A DNA stretch of 64,000 nt, from the NCBI GenBank assembly GCA_034435975.1, contig DAOTWD010000014.1, positions 1 to 64,000 on the forward strand. Direction: 5' to 3'. Positions 21,201-26,135 of this stretch are shown in pieces. The notes below the pieces were generated by a model. It was not told where the DNA came from. It saw only the letters and a program-made list of their open reading frames with translations, and ran no database searches. Every line of letters begins with the position of its first letter. Positions within the stretch are counted from its first letter, which is position 1. The translations under genes and the position numbers were made by a program. This stretch comes from CAKZQX01 sp034435975. GTDB lineage: Bacteria > Chloroflexota > Chloroflexia > Chloroflexales > Chloroflexaceae.

Positions 21201-21838
21201 GGGTCGGTCGGGTTAACCGGGTCGGTCGGGTTAACCGGGTCGGTCGGGTTAACCGGGTCGGTCGGGTTAACCGGGTCGCCCGGGTCAACCGGGTCGGTCG
21301 GGTTAACCGGGTCGCCCGGGTCAACCGGGTCGGTCGGGTTAACCGGGTCGGTCGGGTTAACCGGGTCGGTCGGGTTAACCGGGTCGCCCGGGTCAACCGG
21401 GTCGGTCGGGTTAACCGGGTCGGTCGGGTTAACCGGATCGCCCGGGTCAACCGGATCGCCCGGGTCAACCGGATCGCCCGGGTCAACCGGATCGCCCGGG
21501 TCAACCGGATCGCCCGGGTCAGAAGGAAGCTGATTGGTAATGAGTACATCGAGAGTTATAGTGCTATCATTACGGAATACCACCGTGGTACCAGCTGAAA
21601 TCCACAACTGGTCTGGTGCGACGCTGGCAGCCGTAAAGACAACCAGTGGAGCAGCCTGGGTCGCAGTATCAGGGTTGGCGGGCAGTGCCTGAAGCGGGGG
21701 ATTACCGGTAGCTGCCTCGTCAACGACGAGAGGGCGATATGGCATCGCCGCCGCAGGCATCAACAGGGTATTAAACAGGATAAAAACCGTCAGCAGAACA
21801 TACAGTGGGCGCATCCAACGAGGCTGCGGGCGACCCAT
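9281..21838 (-). CDS. Giant secreted multidomain surface protein (VWFD, alternating beta-sandwich repeats, NHL propeller)
   Basis: About 4,185 residues. The ATG at 21838 is chosen over 21865 because AAGGAGAG sits 7 bases upstream. A signal peptide (PLYVLLTVFILFNTLLMPAAA) is cut near residue 32. Then come a Pro/Asp/Asn stalk of 24 six-residue units (about 107-250); the motif HVVFLPIIRR near 320; Ig/cadherin-like domains (about 410-800) with LTFNATDSTGQSASGTV; a large unassigned beta-rich part; a VWFD domain opening SWGDPHVTTFDG near 1632; and from about 1940 to 3880 carboxypeptidase-regulatory-like beta-sandwich repeats of two alternating kinds, one with a Cys-x(11-12)-Cys pair and one without. 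The last 300 residues are NHL repeats (GLAVGLDGSIYIADD, ELYIADRANGRVRKL). No sortase motif is seen. It is likely a cell-surface or filament-sheath adhesin; its ligand is unknown. Confidence 0.9.
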   Translation of the reverse strand: MGRPQPRWMRPLYVLLTVFILFNTLLMPAAAMPYRPLVVDEAATGNPPLQALPANPDTATQAAPLVVFTAASVAPDQLWISAGTTVVFRNDSTITLDVLITNQLPSDPGDPVDPGDPVDPGDPVDPGDPVDPGDPVNPTDPVNPTDPVDPGDPVNPTDPVNPTDPVNPTDPVDPGDPVNPTDPVDPGDPVNPTDPVNPTDPVNPTDPVNPTDPVNPTDPVDPGDPVNPTDPVNPTDPVNPGDPVNPTDPVNPDLATPTATVGRATLTPTVPGLSGPEQTATAGGATLTPTTPSRATDSTPTPTSIVQPDPASRHVVFLPIIRRSGAGVTDTSAATTTDPADFAASADADMDAVPTTPDADDPDMLAIAGNQVAHAQMTTSTNAPVSTVLSIPPGATRSYAFNLAGVWYAINQALPTVYATITVLSVENPPPVPFDIDLALDRNQTVTVDLADLGAIAPTGDPLIFALAMLPQHGTATVVTTTLTYTPALDYVGTDQLTFNATDSTGQSASGTVSVVVRPPNRPPLANDRTLTFDPAATAGLNISPLGYDFENDPLTYDVTIVSRATPPETDEPDFANDLPLESTIELPTDIFTTTGYISYTVTDLPQYGQFAFTPNMLEYFPDKRFDGSDVVVYTVSDPQGSSAYGQIQMVALTPEEASGARPIVEFSTLKMYADSPGASLDLAPLARNHDGTTPALTLTTTGVLSGNLRLDGTVLTYTPTAPVESAPWYEFVDFVATDSNGQSAVGTVTVQVQPAVDFPRRSQINTTRPVWLAIEPRTALLTAPGATKTLMLVGYDSRGNPVPIDPVLYRNIQWNAENQDGGLTYAIDPANPTRVTVQAAAPTGYLQLRVRWAGIDSASSVMVAARLHSGVQLVPDTAIIAPIRAAPLSGRGLENVTSITEFEDWLDRSPPRFQTMLDASQLPAALTPGTRFTTDGDSPVAGQVVSATTTPGGIALVYEVVPLETVIAEAGFEATYTQDDIRFDEFATIATASTSGVASAGRIPGLARPMDLLPAAPGSRPANISFSGSLADRFEVTEEFEVSNVPFFHEEKDKRRIEGHVSGRVYTYQYLEFSITASAGVNILPYASFTFQGGVGAGAQLTLDVGGAEPGKDAAVTIFFDKIAENSAPLKGLEKACQFPFPAFPVVGLKCKLAFTPIAKITGQIQLTASKDVAVSGRFSISTSALPLASANTEGIDPGVNVDLRIERIRAELLIEAKLSVIMGVMGIDAVLGLIEGFTRDELQKMLKDIKDAVNDIEPTIDFKVAVPVITAGYARDERLLDPRYGYGSIGLGVAGSIGVGGGIARKARRLKGWTGINISFLTEPLVQFRYIIPYPPGRGSPLPPEGWRGTDDAGNRPGTNQPTVPQDVCARGAAQFYEDANVRITCYQEQEECPVNQDGEITNYFRRTEYKTNNVERHITFSTEFDEGVLEWFRPLILQYIDDVDVYLIEQTVPTGEGGACVSTPMLQPVGTMERRASDYWAWRWDGVPDGSYRLTTLSRPRLAWPLTMSELSPPLRPYVRAFNPSLNRLLDLRFHLGSSDNQGKLTMRSDTFTVGSGACHAPEPELVDTDNQCVKRLPQDFRPARRPEPRRYGSNDAQPRCLDCPQRRFSGGGGGGAPTPRETEMLMSLPIAKSWGDPHVTTFDGSSFSSLHLGEFVYATDGDPFNGFELQVRQARLAGFPDWASFNTAAAVRVGTNTIEVRLPPAGSPDNRLQMFINRAAADLAPGYYTLGDALFQVERSGTVTVWVRDPDLTNPEQYVGGGLTGVRIGLLSEALIGSTERAISLDVSMFTPSTGRYRGMLGTADGIRGNDIRDREGKTVPTLNAFVEAWRVTNAQDSLFTYAEGESLATYNLVQNATFPSREELAGGAGRDYYAEARNLLQTTCRANVDAISPRFIDGLAIEIAAGRSAQNLVASGLCFDEHVAGAGEPAYSLVGLAFEGQVTLAADPTIVIPGARVVVRAVELGNRVLCDTTTLVNGSYACGLTDYPDDYLALERLTLRYRVTGRGDPVTFDVERPAPRAGRWLETRQDITVSPRNVLHLTGQLFSPDGQPLPYGYVRVAGPGFVDGQADANGFYSFYMPLPDGIMSGELIYEAADTRLTTYVRLVKPFDLFSDGIHELRHNITTTPRPAPSDLDPTRPPGNDHPQQARRLLFTGTVRNQHIVDRDPTAPAGVAGTRVVIQADGIEGGTCTTTTSSTGVYTCNTLVTSTDPFSAQVRVEAVGSASTTVAITTADIPAPGSVLVKTTDLMVAPTTFELLGQVTDPGDTPIANATITIRGPQTGDGFFTQVSGKTASNGQYRLFLAVPDTTMLGDPTRISGSITYRAEYSTPAGQSLAVQTLELGDLTGGAPLVGQLTTIAHSLSFTGRTIAFTGRVRNSLVEGFWVPEAQVTISSPQAGLLCETTADKQGFYNCDAFLAGNDPIQVDYQVGGRGNAPDTAVLDPTAASVGGRLPFAHTLYASPTTLHLTGIVRNTDGTPVVGATVGAAVSGDGRTTTTDDDGRYTLYLVLPNGITTATDGLFYNVTYRSLTGSASHTETSSFTVAAGARTLIERDITVDLGRAGADQSTTARMQISGQVRNSNAGGAGLPGARVEVYGADAYADVGLICAATVNNQGRYSCNGLVEQAPTTMPLRFVVSYQGTEIAALPYSFSLIPGTAFLNEINRNLTVSVTTVLVHGKITDLSGRPLGGASFRVTQPLNLTVTTDAQGDYEAYVPLTPGVTSGSIGYRASYRHIASTGNQAFGGLTDGTLHTLPPLTIRLPFTARSVVLHGTITNAVAAEARQGISVVLTSPERGPICTTSTDATGTYRCQLFVDDATPFTVAYRVAGTERDSNGQPYLLRLGEGDHLLPPAGGERFYVKDITASPTTLRVTGTITTADSTPAAGAGVRVVGLAAAPASTNSSGQYTLYAVLPETAPLASATELTFLATSQNQSGIAVATVTLVPATLNTLTQDVTLSAPDPGDPDDPGDPGHPGDPARTVFVVGRVRSHQLSEPLAVPGAQVVVSSAALATPCTTTTGTDGSYTCRLTVTSNEPLALDIQVSKRGSATYSTVLTDLPAAGGTTTVAHDFSVTPTLLHLSGTVSDVNQVPLANATVTVGGLTSASTTTSTSGRYNLYRFVDNTVSAGTLNYSASYGNETFDLSRAVNLTVGAVNIIDQPLAIAGRTLRFNGQVVTAADTGVTVPNATVQVVAPNLGILCTATSQSNGQYNCSARVVVSAPFPIFYVVSGIWGTAEIEGFVSYLPPIGSSTDYPRTLAIPYTPVTAISGQVTDAYGLNLALGTMTVALSTPDLGVFCSTTTTPGGTYTCPPTSLPVGTVIVEATLTGDWGTSSDTSTLDVTMPPMGQAGSITANLSARPTTLLVEGTVSDGTSPLAGVSVTLSSTLNDTMLTQQTGTFGTYRFVLLPGDALSGDVTVMATLNGISDEQSTAVTLNPADLTTITLDTLINERYVRFRGRVDNAHLSRALSSPGTTVTISADGAELCQVTVTSSSTYLCDPVRLPIIAVAVEYVVSGAWGSATLSNTVPPNVAGGTSFFDANLAVSPTLLHVRGSVRDIAGDPLSGMQVTLTGHGDTNLTRYDNGTTTTAADGTFDLYALVDAGVTQGAVNIALSQGSFNATYNGLTFDNLTVGARNELSYTFGEERDLVLRFTGDLAPLWPVPDLPLTDDWLRTTSALTITADAEIVCAQSLPGTSLAYTCTSDPLRLITLDAIDLDRITYATGGMWGQASGLTGTMPGLDSATLLPGGAADGCSATSCTFVRNYRLDIANTLEIAPTILQISGTVWDEDGQPVIAGAITGLTGDGFYTYGFSPPITLDSTASYLLYLIIPGTITEGDLIYTVNSGTGWNRVYSHAFADIVPYTLNTLTHDLGDSLATTPTSFTISTVASGMVSDVTVASDGTVYFVGGSTLRRITPEGVVSTITLSPSVANMTGIDVDASGTYAYLGAWWDSPVAQVRRADLATGAVTVQTTSLNLPTRVAVDRTRNILYISEMNGRQVTMVNLDTGTRSVYANNMITRLSAVAVGPDGSVYVMGMDAPRLRVYKGSPGDTITTPLTEATMQVVAGNGQNCSSATAACGDGGLATAASFGFSHAHGLAVGLDGSIYIADDARHRIRRVHPVSGIIETIAGTGVAGNTGDGNAATSAHLNRPEGLFITPNNELYIADRANGRVRKLTPLP
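21089..21520 (-). repeat. 24 tandem 18-bp units encoding the DPGDPV/NPTDPV stalk
   Basis: Exactly 24 units of 18 bp. They encode DPGDPV or NPTDPV, with one NPGDPV. On the plus strand the word is GGTTAACCGGGTCGGTCG and close variants. The five units nearest the N-terminus are all DPGDPV and use GGATCG instead of GGGTCG, so they form a younger sub-block. Near-identity at DNA level suggests recent expansion and probable length variation between strains. Confidence 0.92.
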
Positions 21839-21913
21839 AGAACGTCTCTCCTTACTCACTCGCATTCGTGAGGCAATAAATTCCTGATTTATAAGTAAGA
21901 TAGTACGGTTATG

Positions 21914-21919
21914 ATTATA
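21914..21919 (-). promoter_or_regulatory. Possible -10 box of the giant surface-protein gene
   Basis: On the minus strand TATAAT lies about 75 bp upstream of the chosen start. No good -35 box is seen at 17 bp; TTAACA is 20 bp away. The support is the hexamer and position only. Confidence 0.3.
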
Positions 21920-22167
21920 CGTCGTTCTCGCTCATCTTGTGTTAAGCTATTGTTAAAAACAGGTTAGGGAATAAGCGCATGCCCGGCCCGCTTTTGCAGA
22001 AACAGGCTTTGCATTACAATAAGGAACGAATGCGGCAGCGGAGAAGCTTTGGGAGGTTGGAACGCTGGAACATTTCAACACGAGAAACAAGGATTGCTAC
22101 ATGCAATGGCTTTTCAAAAAGGGAAGGGGCAACCTCATGTTCAGTACAATGACAAAGGAGGGCAACC

Positions 22168-23412
22168 ATGGATACTAACCGCCGCGTGGTAGTTACCGGT
22201 ATGGGCGCGGTGACGCCGTTGGGCCATAATGTTGCGACCTTCTGGGCCAACCTCTGCCACGGCCACAGCGCAGTGCGACGCATTACCCTCTTCGATCCCA
22301 CGGCCTTCCGCACCCGAATTGCGGCTGAAGTGACCGAACTGAGCGTGCCAGCGGTGATTGGCCCCAAACAGGCCCGGCGTATGGATCGTTTCGCGCTGTT
22401 TGGCCTGACCGCCGCGCTGGAGGCGTGGCAAGATGCTGGTCTTGCGTCGCACAACCACGATCCGTATGCCATCGGTGTGCTGATCGGGTCGAGTCATGGC
22501 GGTGAGCAGACGCTGCTGGCCGAGGTAGACAACGCTCGCCAGGTACCACGCAAGGTCAGTCCCCGGCTTATTCCACGCATGTTGAGCAACATGGCGGCAG
22601 TGCAAGTCGCACGGCACCTGGAACTGCGCGGCCCCAGTTTTACGATTGGCTCGGCCTGTGCCACCAGTGCCCATGCAATTGGCGAGGCAGCAGAGATCAT
22701 TCGGCGCAGTGATGCGACAATTATGGTAGCGGGTGGTGCCGAGGCGTGTATCACGCCGCTGACGCTGGCTGGCGATCAGGCGCTGGGGGCGCTCTCGGCA
22801 CGTAATGACGCACCAGAGCAGGCCAGTCGGCCTTTTGATTGCGACCGCGATGGGTTTGTGCTGGGCGAGGGTGCCGGCGTGCTGGTGCTGGAAGAACGCG
22901 ATCACGCGCTGCAACGCGGGGCGCAGATCTATGCCGAACTGGTCAGCTATGCCACCACCACCGATGCACTGCACGAAACGCATCCCGAAGCCACCGGTAT
23001 CCACGCTGCCCGCGCCATCACGCGTGCCCTGGCGAAGGCCGGCCTGACTGCGACGGAAATCGATGCCATCTTTGCCCACGCCACATCTACGATCATCGGC
23101 GATCGCGCCGAAGCGCAGGCACTGAGGCTGGCGCTCGGTACGGAAACGACTCGTATCCCTGTGACTGCCATCAAATCGATGCTTGGGCATTTGCTTGGCG
23201 GTGCCGGAGCAACACAGGCAATCGCCGCCATCAAAGCGCTCGAATGCCAGGCACTACCGCCCATTCGCAACCTGGAACAACCCGACCCGGACTGTGCGCT
23301 CCAGTTTGTGACCAGCAGGGTTATGCCTGCATCACTGACCCACATTCTCTCCAACTCGTTCGGCTTTGGCGGTCACAATGTTGCGCTCCTATTCGGTCGT
23401 CACCGGGACTGA
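22168..23412 (+). CDS. fabF: 3-oxoacyl-[acyl-carrier-protein] synthase II-like condensing enzyme
   Basis: 414 residues, the FabF length. It starts RRVVVTGMGAVTPLG as usual. The active-site Cys is in IGSACATSAHAIG (near residue 165). The two His are in HATSTIIGDRAEA (near 304; most FabF have HGTST here, so Gly is replaced by Ala) and KSMLGHLLGGAGA (near 341). The C-terminal SNSFGFGGHN is intact. It elongates fatty acyl chains by decarboxylative condensation with malonyl-ACP in the cytoplasm. The site AAAGGAGG precedes the start. The 3' end overlaps the convergent phosphoribosyltransferase gene by 24 bp. It is not in a fab cluster, so a specialised role (a second, dedicated synthase) is possible. 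Confidence 0.92.
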   Translation: MDTNRRVVVTGMGAVTPLGHNVATFWANLCHGHSAVRRITLFDPTAFRTRIAAEVTELSVPAVIGPKQARRMDRFALFGLTAALEAWQDAGLASHNHDPYAIGVLIGSSHGGEQTLLAEVDNARQVPRKVSPRLIPRMLSNMAAVQVARHLELRGPSFTIGSACATSAHAIGEAAEIIRRSDATIMVAGGAEACITPLTLAGDQALGALSARNDAPEQASRPFDCDRDGFVLGEGAGVLVLEERDHALQRGAQIYAELVSYATTTDALHETHPEATGIHAARAITRALAKAGLTATEIDAIFAHATSTIIGDRAEAQALRLALGTETTRIPVTAIKSMLGHLLGGAGATQAIAAIKALECQALPPIRNLEQPDPDCALQFVTSRVMPASLTHILSNSFGFGGHNVALLFGRHRD

Positions 23413-24075
23413 GCCGGAGACGCCCAGATAATCGTGGGCAGCCCACGCCAGCAGATCACGCACCTCGGCGTCGCTGGTCTGGGAAAAATCACGATACCAG
23501 TAGCCTACGGCATGGAATGGCCGGGGGGTCATCAAGCACACCACTTCATCAGCTTCCCCCTGGAGCAGCGCCACCGTGTCGGGGGGAGCAACCGGAATCG
23601 CAACCACCAGGCGGGCCGGTTGCTGCGCGCGCAAGGCGGCAATGGCGGCGCGCATGGTCGAACCGGTGGCAATCCCATCATCAACCAGAATAATCACCCG
23701 TCCTTGCACTTCAGGCGGCGGGCGATCGCCACGATACAACACCGCCCGGCGGAGCAACTCCTGCCGCTCGCGCCGTGCCACCCGTTCGATGACATACGTT
23801 GGTATCTCCAGCGCCTCTACCACATCGTCGTTGAGTACCTGTATGTCACCGTTGGCAATGGCTCCCATTGCCAACTCTTCGTGGCCGGGCAACCCCAGCT
23901 TGCGCACCAGAAAAACGTCAAGCGGGGCATGGAGCGCAGTGGCAAGTTCAAAGCCAACCGGTACACCGCCGCGTGGTAGCGCGAGAATCAGCACATCGCT
24001 GCGATCGGCATAGGCCTGCAAGCGTGTTGCCAGCAACTGCCCGGCTTCAGCACGATGATGAAATTGGACAGTCAT
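23389..24075 (-). CDS. Phosphoribosyltransferase-family protein
   Basis: 228 residues. The PRPP-binding motif VIILVDDGIATGSTMRAAI is at about residues 127-145. An upstream loop ALPRGGVPVGFELA (near 33) and HEELAMGAIANG (near 65) are typical of the group often annotated as predicted phosphoribosyltransferases that occur beside dienelactone-hydrolase-like genes. The substrate is unknown. The start has GGGAGGAAAA in front. It lies 18 bp downstream of a decayed SHOCT-domain gene in the same direction and overlaps the end of fabF. Confidence 0.85.
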   Translation of the reverse strand: MTVQFHHRAEAGQLLATRLQAYADRSDVLILALPRGGVPVGFELATALHAPLDVFLVRKLGLPGHEELAMGAIANGDIQVLNDDVVEALEIPTYVIERVARRERQELLRRAVLYRGDRPPPEVQGRVIILVDDGIATGSTMRAAIAALRAQQPARLVVAIPVAPPDTVALLQGEADEVVCLMTPRPFHAVGYWYRDFSQTSDAEVRDLLAWAAHDYLGVSGSVPVTTE

Positions 24076-24093
24076 TGTCTTTTCCTCCCTTCG

Positions 24094-24444
24094 TCAATCC
24101 TGAAGCAATTTTGCCTTGGCCGCCTTGAACTCTTCCTCGTTCAGCACACCCTGATCGCCCAACTGGCCGAGGCGCTTCAATTGGGCCAGTACCCTATCTC
24201 CCGTGTGCTGGATGGACAGTGGTGGCTCAAGCGCTGGTGACGGCGTACTCAGCTTTTCTGCACCGCATTACCAGGCATCCCCGGCCCATCCTGGTACCAG
24301 GCATTCCACTCACCAGCACATCCACAAAGGTACCAACGAAGGGCACTAAAGACTGTCCCGATGCAAGCTCCCGTAACTGGTACCAGCGCTCATACCAGCC
24401 ATTGCGCCGGTTTCATCAGGCTGTTTTTGTGGCTCATCGGCCAT
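24094..24444 (-). pseudogene. Decayed small gene with SHOCT C-terminal domain
   Basis: A good start (AAAGGAGG, then ATG at 24444) opens MADEPQKQPDETGAMAGM. The frame then changes: the next coherent piece is RWYQLRELASGQSL followed by VPFVGTFVDVLVSGM in a second frame. After another shift comes EWNAWYQDGPGMPGNAVQK. The end is in a further frame as VLAQLKRLGQLGDQGVLNEE then FKAAKAKLLQD, a clear SHOCT domain. At least two or three frameshifts are needed to join these, so it is a pseudogene. SHOCT domains are short C-terminal helices of unclear role, often on membrane or stress proteins. Confidence 0.65.
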
Positions 24445-24790
24445 ACCAGACCTCCTTTAACCGGAATCATAAACCGGTACTGTGTTCATTATAGCACGCC
24501 TTTCCTGTAATTCCAACATTATGTCAATACAAGCGAAGGCGTATTGCGGCCAATGATTATTGTCACGCCGGCTGGCATTATGGCGTTTAGGGACACCTCT
24601 GGTGGATGCCCACATCGCCCTAACACTCGACCATGGCATCCTGACCGGGCTTACTATGACCAGGGATGAGCACGGAGGCGCAGGGCCTGCAAGTAGACGC
24701 CAGTAGAGGCAAAATGCTGCTCTGCCCACCATGCTTTGCGGTGCGGGTTGTGGTAGGATGTCAAGGACACAAGATGTATACCAGGATCGA
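24445..24790. other. Intergenic stretch without a recognised gene
   Basis: Divergent spacer between the SHOCT pseudogene and the sugar dehydrogenase. It should hold promoters for both directions, but no clear boxes were identified and no coherent reading frame was seen. Confidence 0.4.
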
Positions 24791-26113
24791 ATGTTATTCA
24801 ACATGCCATACCCGCAAGAACAGAAAACTCATAAGTACACTGTAATCTCTGTACGATGGCTGGCAACTGGCCTTACAGTAATCCTCCTGTTGCTACTGGT
24901 GGTTGTACTGCCGATCAAACCCTTCATGCTGTCGGCCCAACAACCGGTGCCCTGGCCAGATATAACCCTGACGACGCTGGCTGAAAGCTTTGAGCGTCCA
25001 GTGCATATAACGCACGCGGGTGATGGGAGCGAACGGTTGTTTGTGGTTGAGCAAGGCGGACGGATTCTGCTGCTTGCAGATGGTAACCTCCTGCCTGAGC
25101 CATTTCTGGATATTCGCTCGCGTGTCAACTGCTGCGGCGAGCGCGGGCTACTCAGTGTTGCCTTTCCGCCCGATTTTGCACAACAGGGCCTTTTTTATGT
25201 CAACTATACCCGTGCGCCGGATAATGCGACCCGGGTAGCGCGGTTTGCCTTAACAGCCGATCCCAACCGCGCTGATCCTGACAGTGAACAGGTGCTGTTG
25301 ACCATCGAGCAGCCATTTACCAATCATAATGGTGGGCAACTGGCGTTTGGGCCAGACGGTTATCTTTATATCGGTATGGGCGATGGCGGTTCCGGGGGCG
25401 ATCCCGACAATCGCGCCCAGAATCCCCAGGATCTGCTTGGCAAACTGCTGCGCATTGATGTTAACCATACAGGCGACGCACCATATGCTATTCCAGAGGA
25501 CAATCCGTTCTATACCAATCCAGACTATCGGGACGAGATCTGGGCGTTGGGTTTACGCAATCCCTGGCGCTTCTCGTTTGACCGCGCTACCGGCGATCTC
25601 TACATCGCCGATGTCGGGCAAAATGCCTATGAGGAGATTGACTGGCAACCGGCCAGCAGCCCCGGCGGCGAAAATTATGGCTGGAACATTATGGAAGCCA
25701 GCCATTGCTATCCGCCCGGCACCATCTGCGATCCGAATGGGTTGACCTTGCCAGTGTTTGAGTATAATCATACCGACGGCGATCGCTCGATTACTGGCGG
25801 CTTTGTCTATCGTGGGCAGCGGTATCCCGCGCTACAAGGCATCTATTTTTATGCCGACTATGTGAGCGGGCGCATCTGGGGTTTGCGTCGTATTGATGAT
25901 GGGTGGCACAACCAGCTCTTATATGATGCATCCTTTCAAATCTCAACGTTTGGCGAAGACGAGAATGCCGAGTTATATCTGGCCGATTATTCCAACGGGC
26001 GCATCTATCAGCTACGCGATGCAGAGCCAGATCCTGACCCTGATCCGCAGCCGGACTATCGCTTCTACCTACCGTTGATTGTACACCAGGGCATAGTTTC
26101 CAATAGCGACTGA
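24791..26113 (+). CDS. PQQ-dependent sugar dehydrogenase-like beta-propeller (GSDH family), membrane-anchored
   Basis: About 440 residues. The start is uncertain: ATG at 24791 is taken, with a longer frame from 24731. A hydrophobic segment (WLATGLTVILLLLLVVVLP) anchors or exports it. The propeller shows family marks: GERGLLSVAFPPDF, NHNGGQLAFGPDGYLYIGMG (with the His used as base in soluble glucose dehydrogenase), LGLRNPWRFSFD, and GENYGWNIMEASHCYP. It would oxidise aldoses or related sugars outside the cell with PQQ. No PQQ genes are in the window, and many homologues have unproven cofactors. The end is an Asp/Pro linker and YRFYLPLIV, a motif also met in the giant surface protein. It heads a rightward run with 22 bp to the next gene. 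Confidence 0.85.
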   Translation: MLFNMPYPQEQKTHKYTVISVRWLATGLTVILLLLLVVVLPIKPFMLSAQQPVPWPDITLTTLAESFERPVHITHAGDGSERLFVVEQGGRILLLADGNLLPEPFLDIRSRVNCCGERGLLSVAFPPDFAQQGLFYVNYTRAPDNATRVARFALTADPNRADPDSEQVLLTIEQPFTNHNGGQLAFGPDGYLYIGMGDGGSGGDPDNRAQNPQDLLGKLLRIDVNHTGDAPYAIPEDNPFYTNPDYRDEIWALGLRNPWRFSFDRATGDLYIADVGQNAYEEIDWQPASSPGGENYGWNIMEASHCYPPGTICDPNGLTLPVFEYNHTDGDRSITGGFVYRGQRYPALQGIYFYADYVSGRIWGLRRIDDGWHNQLLYDASFQISTFGEDENAELYLADYSNGRIYQLRDAEPDPDPDPQPDYRFYLPLIVHQGIVSNSD

Positions 26114-26135
26114 ACGATGCTGAGGAAATAGACAT

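Noticed and set aside
21089..21520. CRISPR-like array
   Set aside because: Units are contiguous 18-mers with no unique spacers and encode in-frame protein.
20717..21598. Long open frames on both strands across the 18-bp repeat, some collagen-like (GLTGSPG) or RVNRVGRV-like
   Set aside because: An 18-bp unit lacking stops keeps every frame open. Only the minus frame inside the 4,185-residue protein has a signal peptide, ribosome site and domains on both sides.
22141..23190. 349-codon minus-strand ORF opposite fabF
   Set aside because: It mirrors the fabF codons; fabF has complete active-site motifs and a ribosome site.
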